Origin: Chrysoporthe austroafricana | Lineage: Eukaryota > Ascomycota > Sordariomycetes > Diaporthales > Cryphonectriaceae | Direction of reading: 5' to 3' | DNA length: 64,000 nt | Assembly (NCBI GenBank): GCA_001051155.2 | Contig: JYIP02000002.1 | Coordinates: 4,223,583 to 4,287,582, forward strand | Shown: one piece after another, positions 1-9,747 of the stretch | Position numbering within the stretch: position 1 is the stretch's first letter | Layout of the letters: each line of letters begins with the position of its first letter | Notes under the pieces: model-generated | The model's database searches: none | The model's input: the letters and a program-made list of their open reading frames with translations, nothing else | Told to the model about the DNA's origin: nothing | Position numbers and translations under genes: made by a program

Positions 1-2075
1 CCGATGACATCCTCGATAAGTTCGGAGAAGATGGAGAGACCATCTTCACCTCCTTCGCTAGCCTCTGGAACATTTTCATTAGCGTTACTAGCCGTTATGA
101 CTCTGGAGAAATCATCTGTGTCTTAGATGCTCTAGACGAATGCGAAGAGACGGGAACATCGGAGCTGCTGAGAGCCTTGAGCAGGCTATACAGTATCGGG
201 TCAAGCAAATCCGTCTTAAAATTCCTCTTGACCAGCCGACCATATATGCATATCCGAAGAGATTTCCAGGTCCTTAAAGACCATCATCCCACCATTCACT
301 TAGCTGGAGAAGGTACAGTCGAAGCTGATAAGATTTCAGCGGAGATCGATATTTTTATCGGAAAACGAGTGGAGGAGCTCAGTGCCAGGCTCGAACTTCA
401 AGACGAAGAGAAGCAGTTTCTGCGAGATGAGCTTTGCGCAAATAACCACCGAACGTACCTATGGGTCCACCTTACATTTGAAGTCATCAACGAAAGCATT
501 ACCCTTACGAAAGATGCACTGCGCGCAACTATCCGAAACCTTCCTGAATCAGTCAACAAAGCGTATAACCGGATTCTTCGCAAGAGCCGCGATACCGTTC
601 TAGCCAAGAAATTACTATACATTATCGTTGCGGCGGAAAGACCACTGTCTTTACAAGAAGTGTCTATAGCACTGACTATCAAGGAGCATCATCATTCATA
701 CGCTGACCTTGAACCTGAGCTCGAACCAGAAAATCGATTCCGTAATATGATTAGGGAAGCCTGTGGGCTTTTCGTAGTCATAACAGATTCGAGGATCTTC
801 CTGCTTCACCAAACCGCGAGAGAATTCTTGGTTCAGACACACACAAATCCCCCGACCAGCCTGGCGCCGGAGTGGCAGAGCTCAATTTGTCCGATTGAAT
901 CACACCGCATCCTCTCGGAGATTTGTATCTGGTACCTACTTTTCGATGAGTTCAAGGTCCTAGACAGGAGTGAGACCTATGCTTTTCTAGAGTATTCTGC
1001 AGAGAACTGGGCAGCCCACTTTCGCAAAGCGTATATGAGAAGCAGTGCGAAGACAGAAGCGTTAGCGCTGCAGCTCTGTACGGATTTACGAATACGCTCA
1101 TTTTGGCTCAGAATATACTGGAAAACAACGAGCTCCGAGATTCCCGACAATTTTACAGCTTTAATGATTGCATCATATTTTGGGCTCGATTCATTGGTCG
1201 ATCGACTTTTAAAACAGAAAACTACTAGGCCGACTTCAAGAGATCATACCTATCAACGATCCGCTTTGTCGTGGGCGAGTGAGAACGGTCATGACTCTGT
1301 CGTAAAGTTACTTCTCGCTCGAGTATCCAAGCCTGAAATTCTTTCTAGGGTTTGGTCAATTTGGCCAACTATCGTTAACTCAAAAGATGCAATCAGTTGG
1401 ACGCCGCTATGGTATGCAGCTGCGAATGGGCATGAGGGAGTGGTAAAGATGCTAGTGGACAAGGGGGCTAAAGTTAACTATGAAGATAATACCGGCCAAA
1501 CGCCATTATCATTGGCAGCACGTAATGGGCACGAGACTGTCGTCAAGCTATTGCTCAACAAGGGTGCCAAGACTACGGCCAAATATCTTGAATCCACAAA
1601 TAGCTACGGCAAGACAGCATTAATACAGGCGGCGGAAGGGGGGCACGAGGCTATCGTACGGCTGTTGCTTGACAAAGGCGCCGATATAGAAGCGAAGAAT
1701 GGCTACGGCATAACAGCATTAAGAAAGGCGGCGGAAGGGGGGTACGAGGCTATCGTACGGCTGTTGCTCGACAAAGGCGCCGATATAGAAGCGAAGGATG
1801 GCTACGGCAGGACAGTATTACTATGGGCGGCAGAAAGGGGGCACGAGGCTATCGTACGGCTGCTGCTCGACAAGGGCGCCGATATAGAAGCGAAAGCTGG
1901 CTATAACGGAACAGCATTAATAGTTGCAGCAAGAGAAGAGCACGAAGCTATCGTACGGCTGCTACTCGACAAGGGCGCCGATATAGAAGCGAAAGATGGC
2001 TATAGCAGAACAGCATTAATAGTTGCGGCGAGAGAGGGGCACGAGGCCGTCGTACGGCTGTTAATAACTTTTTAA
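1..2075 (+). CDS. NACHT-ankyrin repeat STAND/NLR-like protein, 5' partial
   Basis: The reading frame is open from the left edge (first codon at base 3), so the N-terminus and the P-loop lie outside the window. Near the edge is a NACHT Walker B motif, ICVLDALDEC, followed by the STAND linker (KFLLTSRPY, a sensor-like segment; LPESVNKAYNRIL; IFLLHQTAREFLV). From about base 1150 the protein becomes ankyrin repeats, and the last five copies of a 99-base unit starting at 1642 are almost identical. Fungal proteins of this layout are intracellular sensors in non-self recognition or programmed cell death; that role is family knowledge. The C-terminus is odd: the last repeat changes from the usual LLLDKGAD to LLITF and stops, so the array looks cut mid-repeat. 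I am sure of the family, not of the full gene model. Confidence 0.9.
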   Translation, partial: DDILDKFGEDGETIFTSFASLWNIFISVTSRYDSGEIICVLDALDECEETGTSELLRALSRLYSIGSSKSVLKFLLTSRPYMHIRRDFQVLKDHHPTIHLAGEGTVEADKISAEIDIFIGKRVEELSARLELQDEEKQFLRDELCANNHRTYLWVHLTFEVINESITLTKDALRATIRNLPESVNKAYNRILRKSRDTVLAKKLLYIIVAAERPLSLQEVSIALTIKEHHHSYADLEPELEPENRFRNMIREACGLFVVITDSRIFLLHQTAREFLVQTHTNPPTSLAPEWQSSICPIESHRILSEICIWYLLFDEFKVLDRSETYAFLEYSAENWAAHFRKAYMRSSAKTEALALQLCTDLRIRSFWLRIYWKTTSSEIPDNFTALMIASYFGLDSLVDRLLKQKTTRPTSRDHTYQRSALSWASENGHDSVVKLLLARVSKPEILSRVWSIWPTIVNSKDAISWTPLWYAAANGHEGVVKMLVDKGAKVNYEDNTGQTPLSLAARNGHETVVKLLLNKGAKTTAKYLESTNSYGKTALIQAAEGGHEAIVRLLLDKGADIEAKNGYGITALRKAAEGGYEAIVRLLLDKGADIEAKDGYGRTVLLWAAERGHEAIVRLLLDKGADIEAKAGYNGTALIVAAREEHEAIVRLLLDKGADIEAKDGYSRTALIVAAREGHEAVVRLLITF
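1642..2070 (+). repeat. 99-base ankyrin-encoding tandem repeat array
   Basis: The motif GGCACGAGGCTATCGTACGG and close variants begin at 1642, 1741, 1840, 1939 and 2038, exactly 99 bases (33 codons, one ankyrin unit) apart. Copies share long identical stretches at DNA level, including third codon positions, which suggests recent amplification or gene conversion. The fifth copy is partial. Confidence 0.9.
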
Positions 2076-2389
2076 TAGATGAAGTCTAATTAATATCCTC
2101 TCCTTATTTCTACTATCTTTGCAAGTTGAAAGGTCTGGGCGAAAGATTTCTTTTATATTAGTTTGACTTTGGGTCGATATAAGATAATTTGATTGATTCG
2201 AATATGCTAGACTATTTTAAATTCTAACGAAACTTTTAGAAATCTTCTATAGACCGGGTATAGTGAATTTTCCGTTGCCGCACGGGCCATACAATACCCA
2301 GTACGGACCTCCGTACTTGAACGGACGAGGCCATCAGCGCTGCGTAAAATAAAGGCTTGAAACTATCCTAACAACACCTAACCTCTTGA

Positions 2390-3303
2390 TCTCAACATTA
2401 GCACATTCTTGAAGCGGAGCGCCTAGCGCGACGCCTGGCACTTGTTGAAGATCAAAGACAGTCTATAAGGCATGTCGAATCGAAGATCTCGATCCCCCCC
2501 ATCACCCACCATGGTATTAAGAGCCTATCCTATTGGAAACTTGATCCATACCTGGCCCAAATTAGATCTGTGCTTCTTTTCCCACGTATTCGGAAAGGAC
2601 GGCCGGCCAGACCACGTCCTACCCTTTGCTATCATCACTTTCTACCAACACCTGATGACCATGCCTTGCAGTTTCTTCATCGTATGTCTTTCCTTATTTC
2701 GTAGCATAAGGATAAATTTCCCTGTCTCCAGCGAACAGCCGCTGCTTTCCTTCTTGTTTCACCGGAAACGACAGGTACTTCTATGGCTAGCCGGTCTGAT
2801 TCGGCATGTTTGTTTCCATTATGAGATGTACAGGTTGTCTTAGATTATGGACGCCGTTTCGCTATCGCTCCTGTGATGCCTACCGGGCTCGAAGCCGGAC
2901 TCGCCAGCGGAGTCTATGGCCTCCTCTCCTGTCTCAGCCTCCAGCTACATAGCTTCCTGTTCTTGGGGTCGCGTCTGTTAGCGCTAGTAGCCGGCCAGAA
3001 CTGTTTAGAGCGTCTAACATCATCCTAGGACCCAATGTGCTCTGCCTATCGCGACCAGCCTCGGGAACGAGCTATCGAGCCATGCGTCCAGACATCCTCC
3101 GAACCATAGATAGTAAGCCCCTTTCCTACCTTTTGCATCAAAGAACATCTGATATATCCCCCTCAAGTTCTGAGCTAACGTGTATTATATCTAGTACCCA
3201 GCATCACCAGCCTAGCTCTGTCCAAATTGATCGGTCTAGCGGTTCGGTATATACCAGCTGTCTATAGCCATGGTATTCTCCTCGCTATCGAACTCTCATA
3301 CAG
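2390..3303 (+). pseudogene. Possible decayed or cryptic multi-exon gene, unknown family
   Basis: A coding-looking stretch with no stop (HILEAERLARRLALVEDQRQ... to LQFLHR) runs from a CTAAC/TTAG acceptor at about 2400 to a GTATGT donor at about 2680. Further splice-like junctions follow: acceptor CTCCAG, donor GTACTT with acceptor ATGTACAG, and a clean GTAAGC...CTAAC...TCTAG intron at 3112-3193. That last intron joins RAMRPDILRTID to a tail ending AIELSYRP and a stop at about 3301. I could not build one continuous ATG-to-stop model because a stop lies between the middle pieces. I do not recognise the protein. It may be a relic of a gene or element downstream of the ankyrin gene. Confidence 0.3.
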
Positions 3304-4984
3304 GCCGTAAACGGGCCCGGGCGTGACACATCGGCCAGGTATGTGAAAATGGCTCCGGAGTTTTGCTGCAGGGATGGTTGAAGATAGAATTGAACTCTTC
3401 ACGAACCGCAATGGGCTGGTAGCCTTTAGGCTGCGCCTGGATCTGAGTCTGCTGTGAAGGAATTGTCAGCTTGGTTGTAGCCATCGTGGCCTTGGTTAGG
3501 GGGTTTTCAGTATTTTACGACAAAAATGGGCTCTCAGAGGGATATACCCTCGGGACCCTGGGTATTATGATCGTCCGTTAGCGCACGAGCTATCTTGGTC
3601 CCGCCCGACCTTTAAACACATACACGCTTTGACTCTGAATAACAACTGAAGGTACTGGAAAGGAAAATGGTGTGCGCATCTCATGCCAACCACCAAACTT
3701 GGAGCAGTAGGCTCGAACAACCTAAGCGTGCGTGCAGACAGACGAGATCCAAACTAGGCGAAACAAACTGTGGCTATAACAAACTGTGGTTATGGCCTGG
3801 CCTGACGTCGTCGAGAGACAAGGGCCATTAAAATCTTAGATCAGAAGGGATACTCCATCAGAACAGTCGTCGAGACAAGGCAATAATAGCCAAATCGGCT
3901 CGCGGCCTATCGACGAGGTAACTATGGTAGATTCACAACTTGCAGGCAGAAAGTCGATATTTCGATGATGGCTCGCATCTGGCCAGACGTGTATTAAAGA
4001 GAAGAGAATGCGTTAGCCCCCTTCTCAGAATATGGAGGGGGCTGAAGTCGAAGGTCAATGTGCTTATAGGCCCAAATTGGGGGGGGGGGGGTCCCGGCAC
4101 TATGCCACTGCACTGCCCACAACAATACATATAATGCAAACCCGATTATTATCCATGTATAGGTGCTTCGATTCCAAACCATTTGCAACGCAAAAACAAA
4201 AGCACAAGAGTCTTGATATATTCGGAAAATCGGGTGATTCTACTCCTAGCTCTACATTTTTCTCGCCATATGAACCATCTACGAGGCTTGGATTAAAGTA
4301 TCAAACCATTCTATTCTCAGATGGAAAACTCAACACTATTATGCTTATTTTATATTCAAAGGCTCTTTGTTTCGCCTCAATAGAGGATTCACTTGTTAAT
4401 ATGACACGAACCTATATACTACGTAGTATTCATGCTATCCACGTGAGCGTATCATCTCGAATCAAATTTGCCTTTTCATTCTCAAAACATCGTTTTGCAG
4501 CTGATTATAGGCTGCGTGTGATTAAATGAACAGCCATTCTCTATTAGCTCCTTGATCCAGCCAATGTCATCGCTTAAAGGGCATATCGGGCCTGGAGCTT
4601 TCGGAATTTGCATGAGCTGAAAGCAAGACCCAGGGCATTGCTTCTAATCATTGCCATTTAGGGGTAAAAAATTGAATGTGATTGAAGTTTGATGGTTTTC
4701 TTTATCCAAATGGGAAGAAGGAGCGTCTATATAATCAGTTCTGCTATTGTTGATCCTGCTAATCAGTGCTGTTTTTGCCATCTGAATTAAGGGATTCAAG
4801 TGAAGCCTTTAGTTGATATCATCGCTAGTTTCACCTGGCTTTTTGGGCTGGGGAGCCTTGTAACCAACTGCTGGGGAGGTTTTCGTGTCTGATCCACGTC
4901 TGCTTCCCAAGCTCTTGACCAACAGAGGCATAGCACTCGAGAGTCTTGTCTTGGTATGATCACGGGGCAGCAACTTTCCTTACG
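3304..4984. other. Intergenic, no supported gene
   Basis: Only short ORFs are present (for example 62 codons on the minus strand at 3296-3484 starting MATTKLTIPSQQ, which could be an orphan first exon). A run of 13 G lies at about 4079-4091. I see no recognisable domain or RNA gene. Confidence 0.5.
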
Positions 4985-6010
4985 TTATGCTGCATCTGCG
5001 AGGACAGCCCATGTTTTCCACGTATACCAACGATCGAGCATGTGTTCGAATAAGTGCCATGAACGCTGGGTGCAAGGAGGGAATCCGTCTGTCTCACACG
5101 GTCCATCCATCTCCAAAGCCATCAAGCGTCTGCTGTCCCAGAATGCCATCCCGAGACGCTCAAAGGGGCCGAAGCCAAGGTCGAACCCCGATATGATCCG
5201 TTGCCCATGCCAAAAATCTTGCAGCCTGTATTCGGCCGGGGCCTCCTGGAGAAGTAACTCAACGTTGTGCACGGCGGTGCCGTCATCGAAGTGGAACTCG
5301 TCCTCGCACCCGGGAAAGGAACCTATTCCGTCGCGGGTCCAGTCGAAGGAGACCTCCGCTGAAGGCCGTGGTAGACGCAAGGATTGCTTGTTTAGATCCG
5401 ATAGGCTTTCTCTCCGGCAGACTGGAAGTTGCCAGCCATATACATCGCGCAGATACCGCACCACAGTAGAGATAGCATGATCATTCGCAATTATACGACC
5501 AAAGTGTGAATTGGTCTCACAGTCTTTGGGTAACAGCTCCAGAGCTTCGTACGCGTATTGTTCAAGGCGGTGCACCTCCAAGCTAGTCCAATGTAGTTGC
5601 TCATCCGCCCACGCGATACGGCCGCTGCCCAGAGCCTTGCACACGTCCAGATAGAACTGCAGTGTCCAGAACGCGAGTACTGCCCGTTGCATCTCGAGCC
5701 ACGACGGCGGGCCCGAGCTATGTGGTATATAGAGCTGGCCGGCCAGTGTATGCCAGGCCTCAACCGACTGCCTCAGATGAGATATCGTAGGTCGCGTTTT
5801 GTCGAGGAGGTGCGACGGCCGAATTGCTAGACAGCGACGCATAAGTTCGGCAAGACAGGAATCGCTTAGTATGTCGATTTTCGTCGCTGTTTCCAGGACG
5901 CCACGTATGATCGGCGGTGAAGTGTTCGATGGGATAGGGCTAATTCGGCTGAGCTTGGCCCGCGTGCAGGTCGTGTTGCATCTGTCATACCAGAGTCTGA
6001 TGGGAGCCAA
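4985..6010 (-). CDS. Conserved-looking fungal hypothetical protein
   Basis: A long minus-strand reading frame of about 340 codons ends in WAVLADAA. It is rich in W, F and L and has no obvious signal peptide or transmembrane segment. I do not recognise the family. The ORF has no ATG near its 5' end: the first codon used here is TTG, and the first internal ATG (AELMRRC) comes about 55 codons in. The frame stays open upstream to about 6130. A possible first exon starts at the ATG at 6208 (MTGLGPQ) and joins in frame through an intron ending CCTATAG at about 6131, but its GTCTCG donor is weak. The true start is unresolved. Confidence 0.55.
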   Translation of the reverse strand: MAPIRLWYDRCNTTCTRAKLSRISPIPSNTSPPIIRGVLETATKIDILSDSCLAELMRRCLAIRPSHLLDKTRPTISHLRQSVEAWHTLAGQLYIPHSSGPPSWLEMQRAVLAFWTLQFYLDVCKALGSGRIAWADEQLHWTSLEVHRLEQYAYEALELLPKDCETNSHFGRIIANDHAISTVVRYLRDVYGWQLPVCRRESLSDLNKQSLRLPRPSAEVSFDWTRDGIGSFPGCEDEFHFDDGTAVHNVELLLQEAPAEYRLQDFWHGQRIISGFDLGFGPFERLGMAFWDSRRLMALEMDGPCETDGFPPCTQRSWHLFEHMLDRWYTWKTWAVLADAA

Positions 6011-6283
6011 GACTATGTTGAGATGGAATGGATTAGAGGCTAATCCTGCCGAAGCTCGGAGCTTGACGACAAGTCGGATTATTTGGCGAGTCTGAGGTGG
6101 GACTTTGGTTGCCAGTATGAGACGCTATAGGCTTGAGATGAGTAAGGCGAAAGTGGACTTGAAAGTTGGACAATCAGATGTCGAGACCTGTGGCCCCAGG
6201 CCCGTCATCTGGTCTCGTGGGGTATGCTTGTGGGCGAGATGGTACAGGCTTTCCTAAAGGACTTGTAGTAGCACAATTGCACT

Positions 6284-6291
6284 TATATAAA
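6284..6291 (+). promoter_or_regulatory. TATA-box-like element
   Basis: TATATAAA lies about 250 bases upstream of the secreted-protein start codon at 6542, with a pyrimidine-rich leader between. The assignment rests only on sequence and position. Confidence 0.3.
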
Positions 6292-6541
6292 TCCGTGTAT
6301 TTAGAGCAACATTGAAAACACTGTTCAACTCATCACAACACTCTCAGAATCCGAGCATTAGGTCTTCTTTCTTGCAAAGCAACCACCAGTTTTATTTCTG
6401 TTTATAACAACTACCACTTGTCAACTCGAGTCCTGCTGAATAGTCTTTAAGGTCGCCGGCGCCCTCTGAGTCTATCATTTTCCTTTCAAACTCTCCTCCT
6501 GATTGATTCTGTTACACACGATACACCTAGTTCACTTGGCA

Positions 6542-7539
6542 ATGAAGCCCTCAACCGCACTCCATCTGGTGTCTCTGCTGCTGGGAGCGGCGTTTGCCAG
6601 GTCAATACCCGAAAATCCAAGCAATCATCTGGACTCTCGGGCTAAGGAACGGGACTGGGCTGAATCCGTTGCCTACGGAAAGAAGATCCTGAGCGTGGCT
6701 AGCGCGAAGACGGACGAAGCTGCCACAGCGTTGTGGGGAGGCACTTCACTGGTATCCAAGTACACAACAGTTGCCGACCTGAAGAAGTATGGCTGGACCG
6801 AGGACACGACTTTCGATATGCCCTTCGCCGAGTTCACTGAAATCCAGACTACGGTTTACAAAACGCTGGGTATCTCGAAGACTAACGATAAGTATATACA
6901 ATACTTAAACAACAAGGCTGGCGGCACTTATGCTCCGGTATGTTGCACATACACGTGCCCAGTAGCCGATTTTCCTCCAAGTTGTTTCTCAAAGTCTGTG
7001 GTAGTACTTCGCTAATTTCAACGGAGTAGACCCATGGAAAGTTCTCTGCGATTATAAATGTGGCGGGTGGGCTTTACGTTGCAGACAACAGTCTGAGCCC
7101 AACGGATGCGAAAGCAAAGATTTCGGGGACGACCGGCGAGATTACACCTTTGAGACAATGGTCTGATGTTGCCTTTCTCCAATGGCTTGAGGCCGCTGGC
7201 ACTAAAGCCAACTCCCTCAAGTATATCCTTCGATCGCTTATCACAAATAAGCAAACAAGGACCCGGATACAGGAAGCACTTACGAAGGCCGGACACAAAA
7301 AGACACCTCTCTGGGCCCAGGCAGCAAAGTTCAAAATGACTGAAGATACTGGCTTGGGCCTGTTGGGCACCCCTAACGGTGCCGGTTGTGGGTTGCTGCT
7401 GGCTAGCCATAAACCACAGTTGGGTGCCAAAACCATCACTGGGGTCACCGTTTGGAGTGAAAAGGAATGGGACCTCAGCGGAGACATCAATACGGAGTCT
7501 GTGGATCTGTTCCTCATGTTCGAGATCGGAGATGCTTAG
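6542..7539 (+). CDS. Secreted hypothetical protein (301 aa)
   Basis: The model has two exons, 6542-6937 and 7030-7539, separated by a GTATGT...GAGTAG intron with a GCTAAT branch-like site; both exons are in phase 0. The ATG at 6542 opens a clear signal peptide (MKPSTALHLVSLLLGAAFAR). In-frame codons upstream of it contain no other ATG. The mature protein is nearly cysteine-free, Lys/Thr-rich and ends in a beta-rich stretch (TITGVTVWSEKEWDLSG, VDLFLMFEIGDA). I do not recognise a domain. Secretion is inferred; it could be an effector-like or cell-surface protein. Confidence 0.75.
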
Positions 7540-8343
7540 AGGAAGTCCAACTTCAGGAAGAGCGATGGAGCTGCTTGCGCATTTCTGGCGTTCATGGGAC
7601 TCAGTTGTCGTGGCTCGCGGGTGGGAGGAATATGGAGCTGGTGCGGGACAATGCTCCGAAGGGTAGTTTCAATTTTGCATTACCGCATGCGCTTCACAAC
7701 TTGCATCACACTCATTAGACGGAAGATAGAGCTCGTCTAGGGCACGGCTCTGAAGACTTTTCGTTTTGCTTTGCTATATATCTCACCACTTACCGCACAT
7801 CACGCTACCTTAGAATCTCTATGCACGGAAGACTCCTCCAAAAGTGTCTTAGTACCGACCCAATATCAAGAGATCCAGAATTGTTTAAGGTTTAAGAGTT
7901 ATCTTTTTACAATCAACTACATATTTACTTAAGTACTCCCCTGTGTGCCAAGTACCTTTACCTAACCCCCCCATGTACCTAGTAAGCAGCTATCTTTTCA
8001 GTTACATTATTTATATATGTTATTGGTATAATAGGGCTTGTGTATATCGCAATTTTTGTTGATGCAATTTGGGGGTCGAAGCGTCTTATGTTTATTAAGT
8101 GGTAGGCTGGAGGCAGACCTGCTGAGATTGGGGGCCTGGTTGGGGGGGTGGGGGCGACGCCCTATACAGCGGAATTTCGCGTCATCGATACGCATGGGAT
8201 CTATTCCATACAAATTTAGTTGTAGAACTAAGATAGGATAGGCTCTAGGCCCTTCTTATACCACATTATTTCTAAGTCTAGATCCGACTCCTGCTCATTA
8301 TCACGTTGATACTATCCTGCGCCGGATATCCATTCATGGACCC
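7540..8343. other. Intergenic, no supported gene
   Basis: AT-rich 3' flank of the secreted-protein gene. Only short, unconvincing ORFs; no repeats or RNA genes recognised. Confidence 0.5.
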
Positions 8344-8493
8344 TTATGACTTCTTCATATCGTAGTTGCCCTCAGGTCCCGAAAGCTTTTGGTTGGCCTG
8401 CTGCGCCTTTTGGTTCAGGTCATTCATCTCCACAGCAGCGTTGTACTTGCTGTGCGGCAGCCAGAAGATAATGCCTGCCACGAAGCCTGCCGC
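8344..8493 (-). pseudogene. Orphan terminal exon of a small membrane-anchored protein
   Basis: On the minus strand, after a CTCGTTCTCGTAG acceptor at about 8494-8506, 49 codons read AAGFVAGIIFWLPHSKY, continue through a Gln/Asn-rich helix (AVEMNDLNQKAQQANQKL) and end MKKS plus a stop. This looks like a C-terminal exon with one membrane segment. I could not find an upstream exon that joins in frame: a nearby ATG (MEMFLWY) runs into a stop at the junction. It is therefore a gene remnant or an exon whose partner I missed. Confidence 0.35.
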
Positions 8494-9747
8494 CTACGAG
8501 AACGAGAATGCCACAGCATTTGCGAAGGATCAACAGAAAAAGAACGCTGACAAGCGCTAACCTATACCACAGAAACATCTCCATAGCGTTGTCACTGCGA
8601 AAACGATTTAAATTTATTGATGTCGCAGAACCCTTTGTCGGGCTGCTCGTAATTACGGTATGACACTAAATTAGGATGTAATGCAACGCACACTATGGGA
8701 CGCGTTGGAAAGTTCATATTCTGCCATGTCGCCGTGCAGCTCCAGTGATTCAATTCAGCTCTTGTTCCACTATTCTTGTAGCAGCGGTTTGGGGTCTAGA
8801 AACGGGAGCTCATTAACAAACGCTCCGCATATTGTGGCTATTTCATCATCTGGAAGCCTTGAACAAGCATCGTGATTATGATTTGGTAGTGTACACATGT
8901 TGGCCTTTCGGCGGCGCCTCCTGCCATGCCATCAAGTCCCACCTAAGTCTCTGTGAGAGTAGAATGTCATCCTTTGCAAATCCTTTACTGAAGTACTAGT
9001 ATTAGCGGCAATGCGTTTGGATTCGACTTTTGCGGGTGATAAAAGCAATAAAGTCCGTAGCACGCAAGTTGTAAAGTGACGTGGACTTAAAAAGGTCTTA
9101 GTCCTCTCATTTAGTTGTCAGTCGGGCAAATGAGCGGATAAATAATCAACGGAACGGAGAGCGGTTCCGAAGGCCACAGATGTATTCGTAACGATCAATG
9201 GGACTATTGAAGCGTAATTATCTGTCTGAAATCAATGCCGACAGCGTTGTCGAATGCGATGGCGATAGCGTTGGTTGTAGTATTGACAGCTTGGCATAGT
9301 TCGCATGCATAGGAAAACAATAAATTTACCTGCCTTGTCTACTATTTACGTCGCTAAAGCTTTCTAAACGGACAATCGCTATAACACATTTTCTTTAAAT
9401 ACTTTCAACCCACGTAGGATTTCATTTAAAAGGAAGGCCATGTAAGTACTTGCACGTAGAATTCGACTAATCCCTCCTCAGGAATATTTGGCGGAGAAAA
9501 GAATTTAAAGCACTCCGCTCCGGACGGCCCCTCGGCGGCACGCCGCCTCCGCCCGTCCTCCGCTCCGTTGAATAATTGACTCCCGCACAGCGATTGCAGG
9601 GGTCCGGAAGTGTGACGTGTCTGGTAACCCTAACCCTCTCAAGTCGTCTTTTTCCAGATTGATGTTGCCCCAGAAACGGTCGACAGTACATCAGCTTGAT
9701 AATCGCCGTGATTGTTTTGCCTCGTTCTTCACGGCATTCTCACAATT
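8494..9747. other. Intergenic, no supported gene
   Basis: Short ORFs only. Two CCCTAA-like units at about 9625-9637 are too few to be telomeric. The last part is upstream sequence of the PD-(D/E)XK gene. Confidence 0.5.

Noticed and set aside
9622..9640. CCCTAA-type telomere-like units
   Set aside because: Only two units, interstitial and not repeated.
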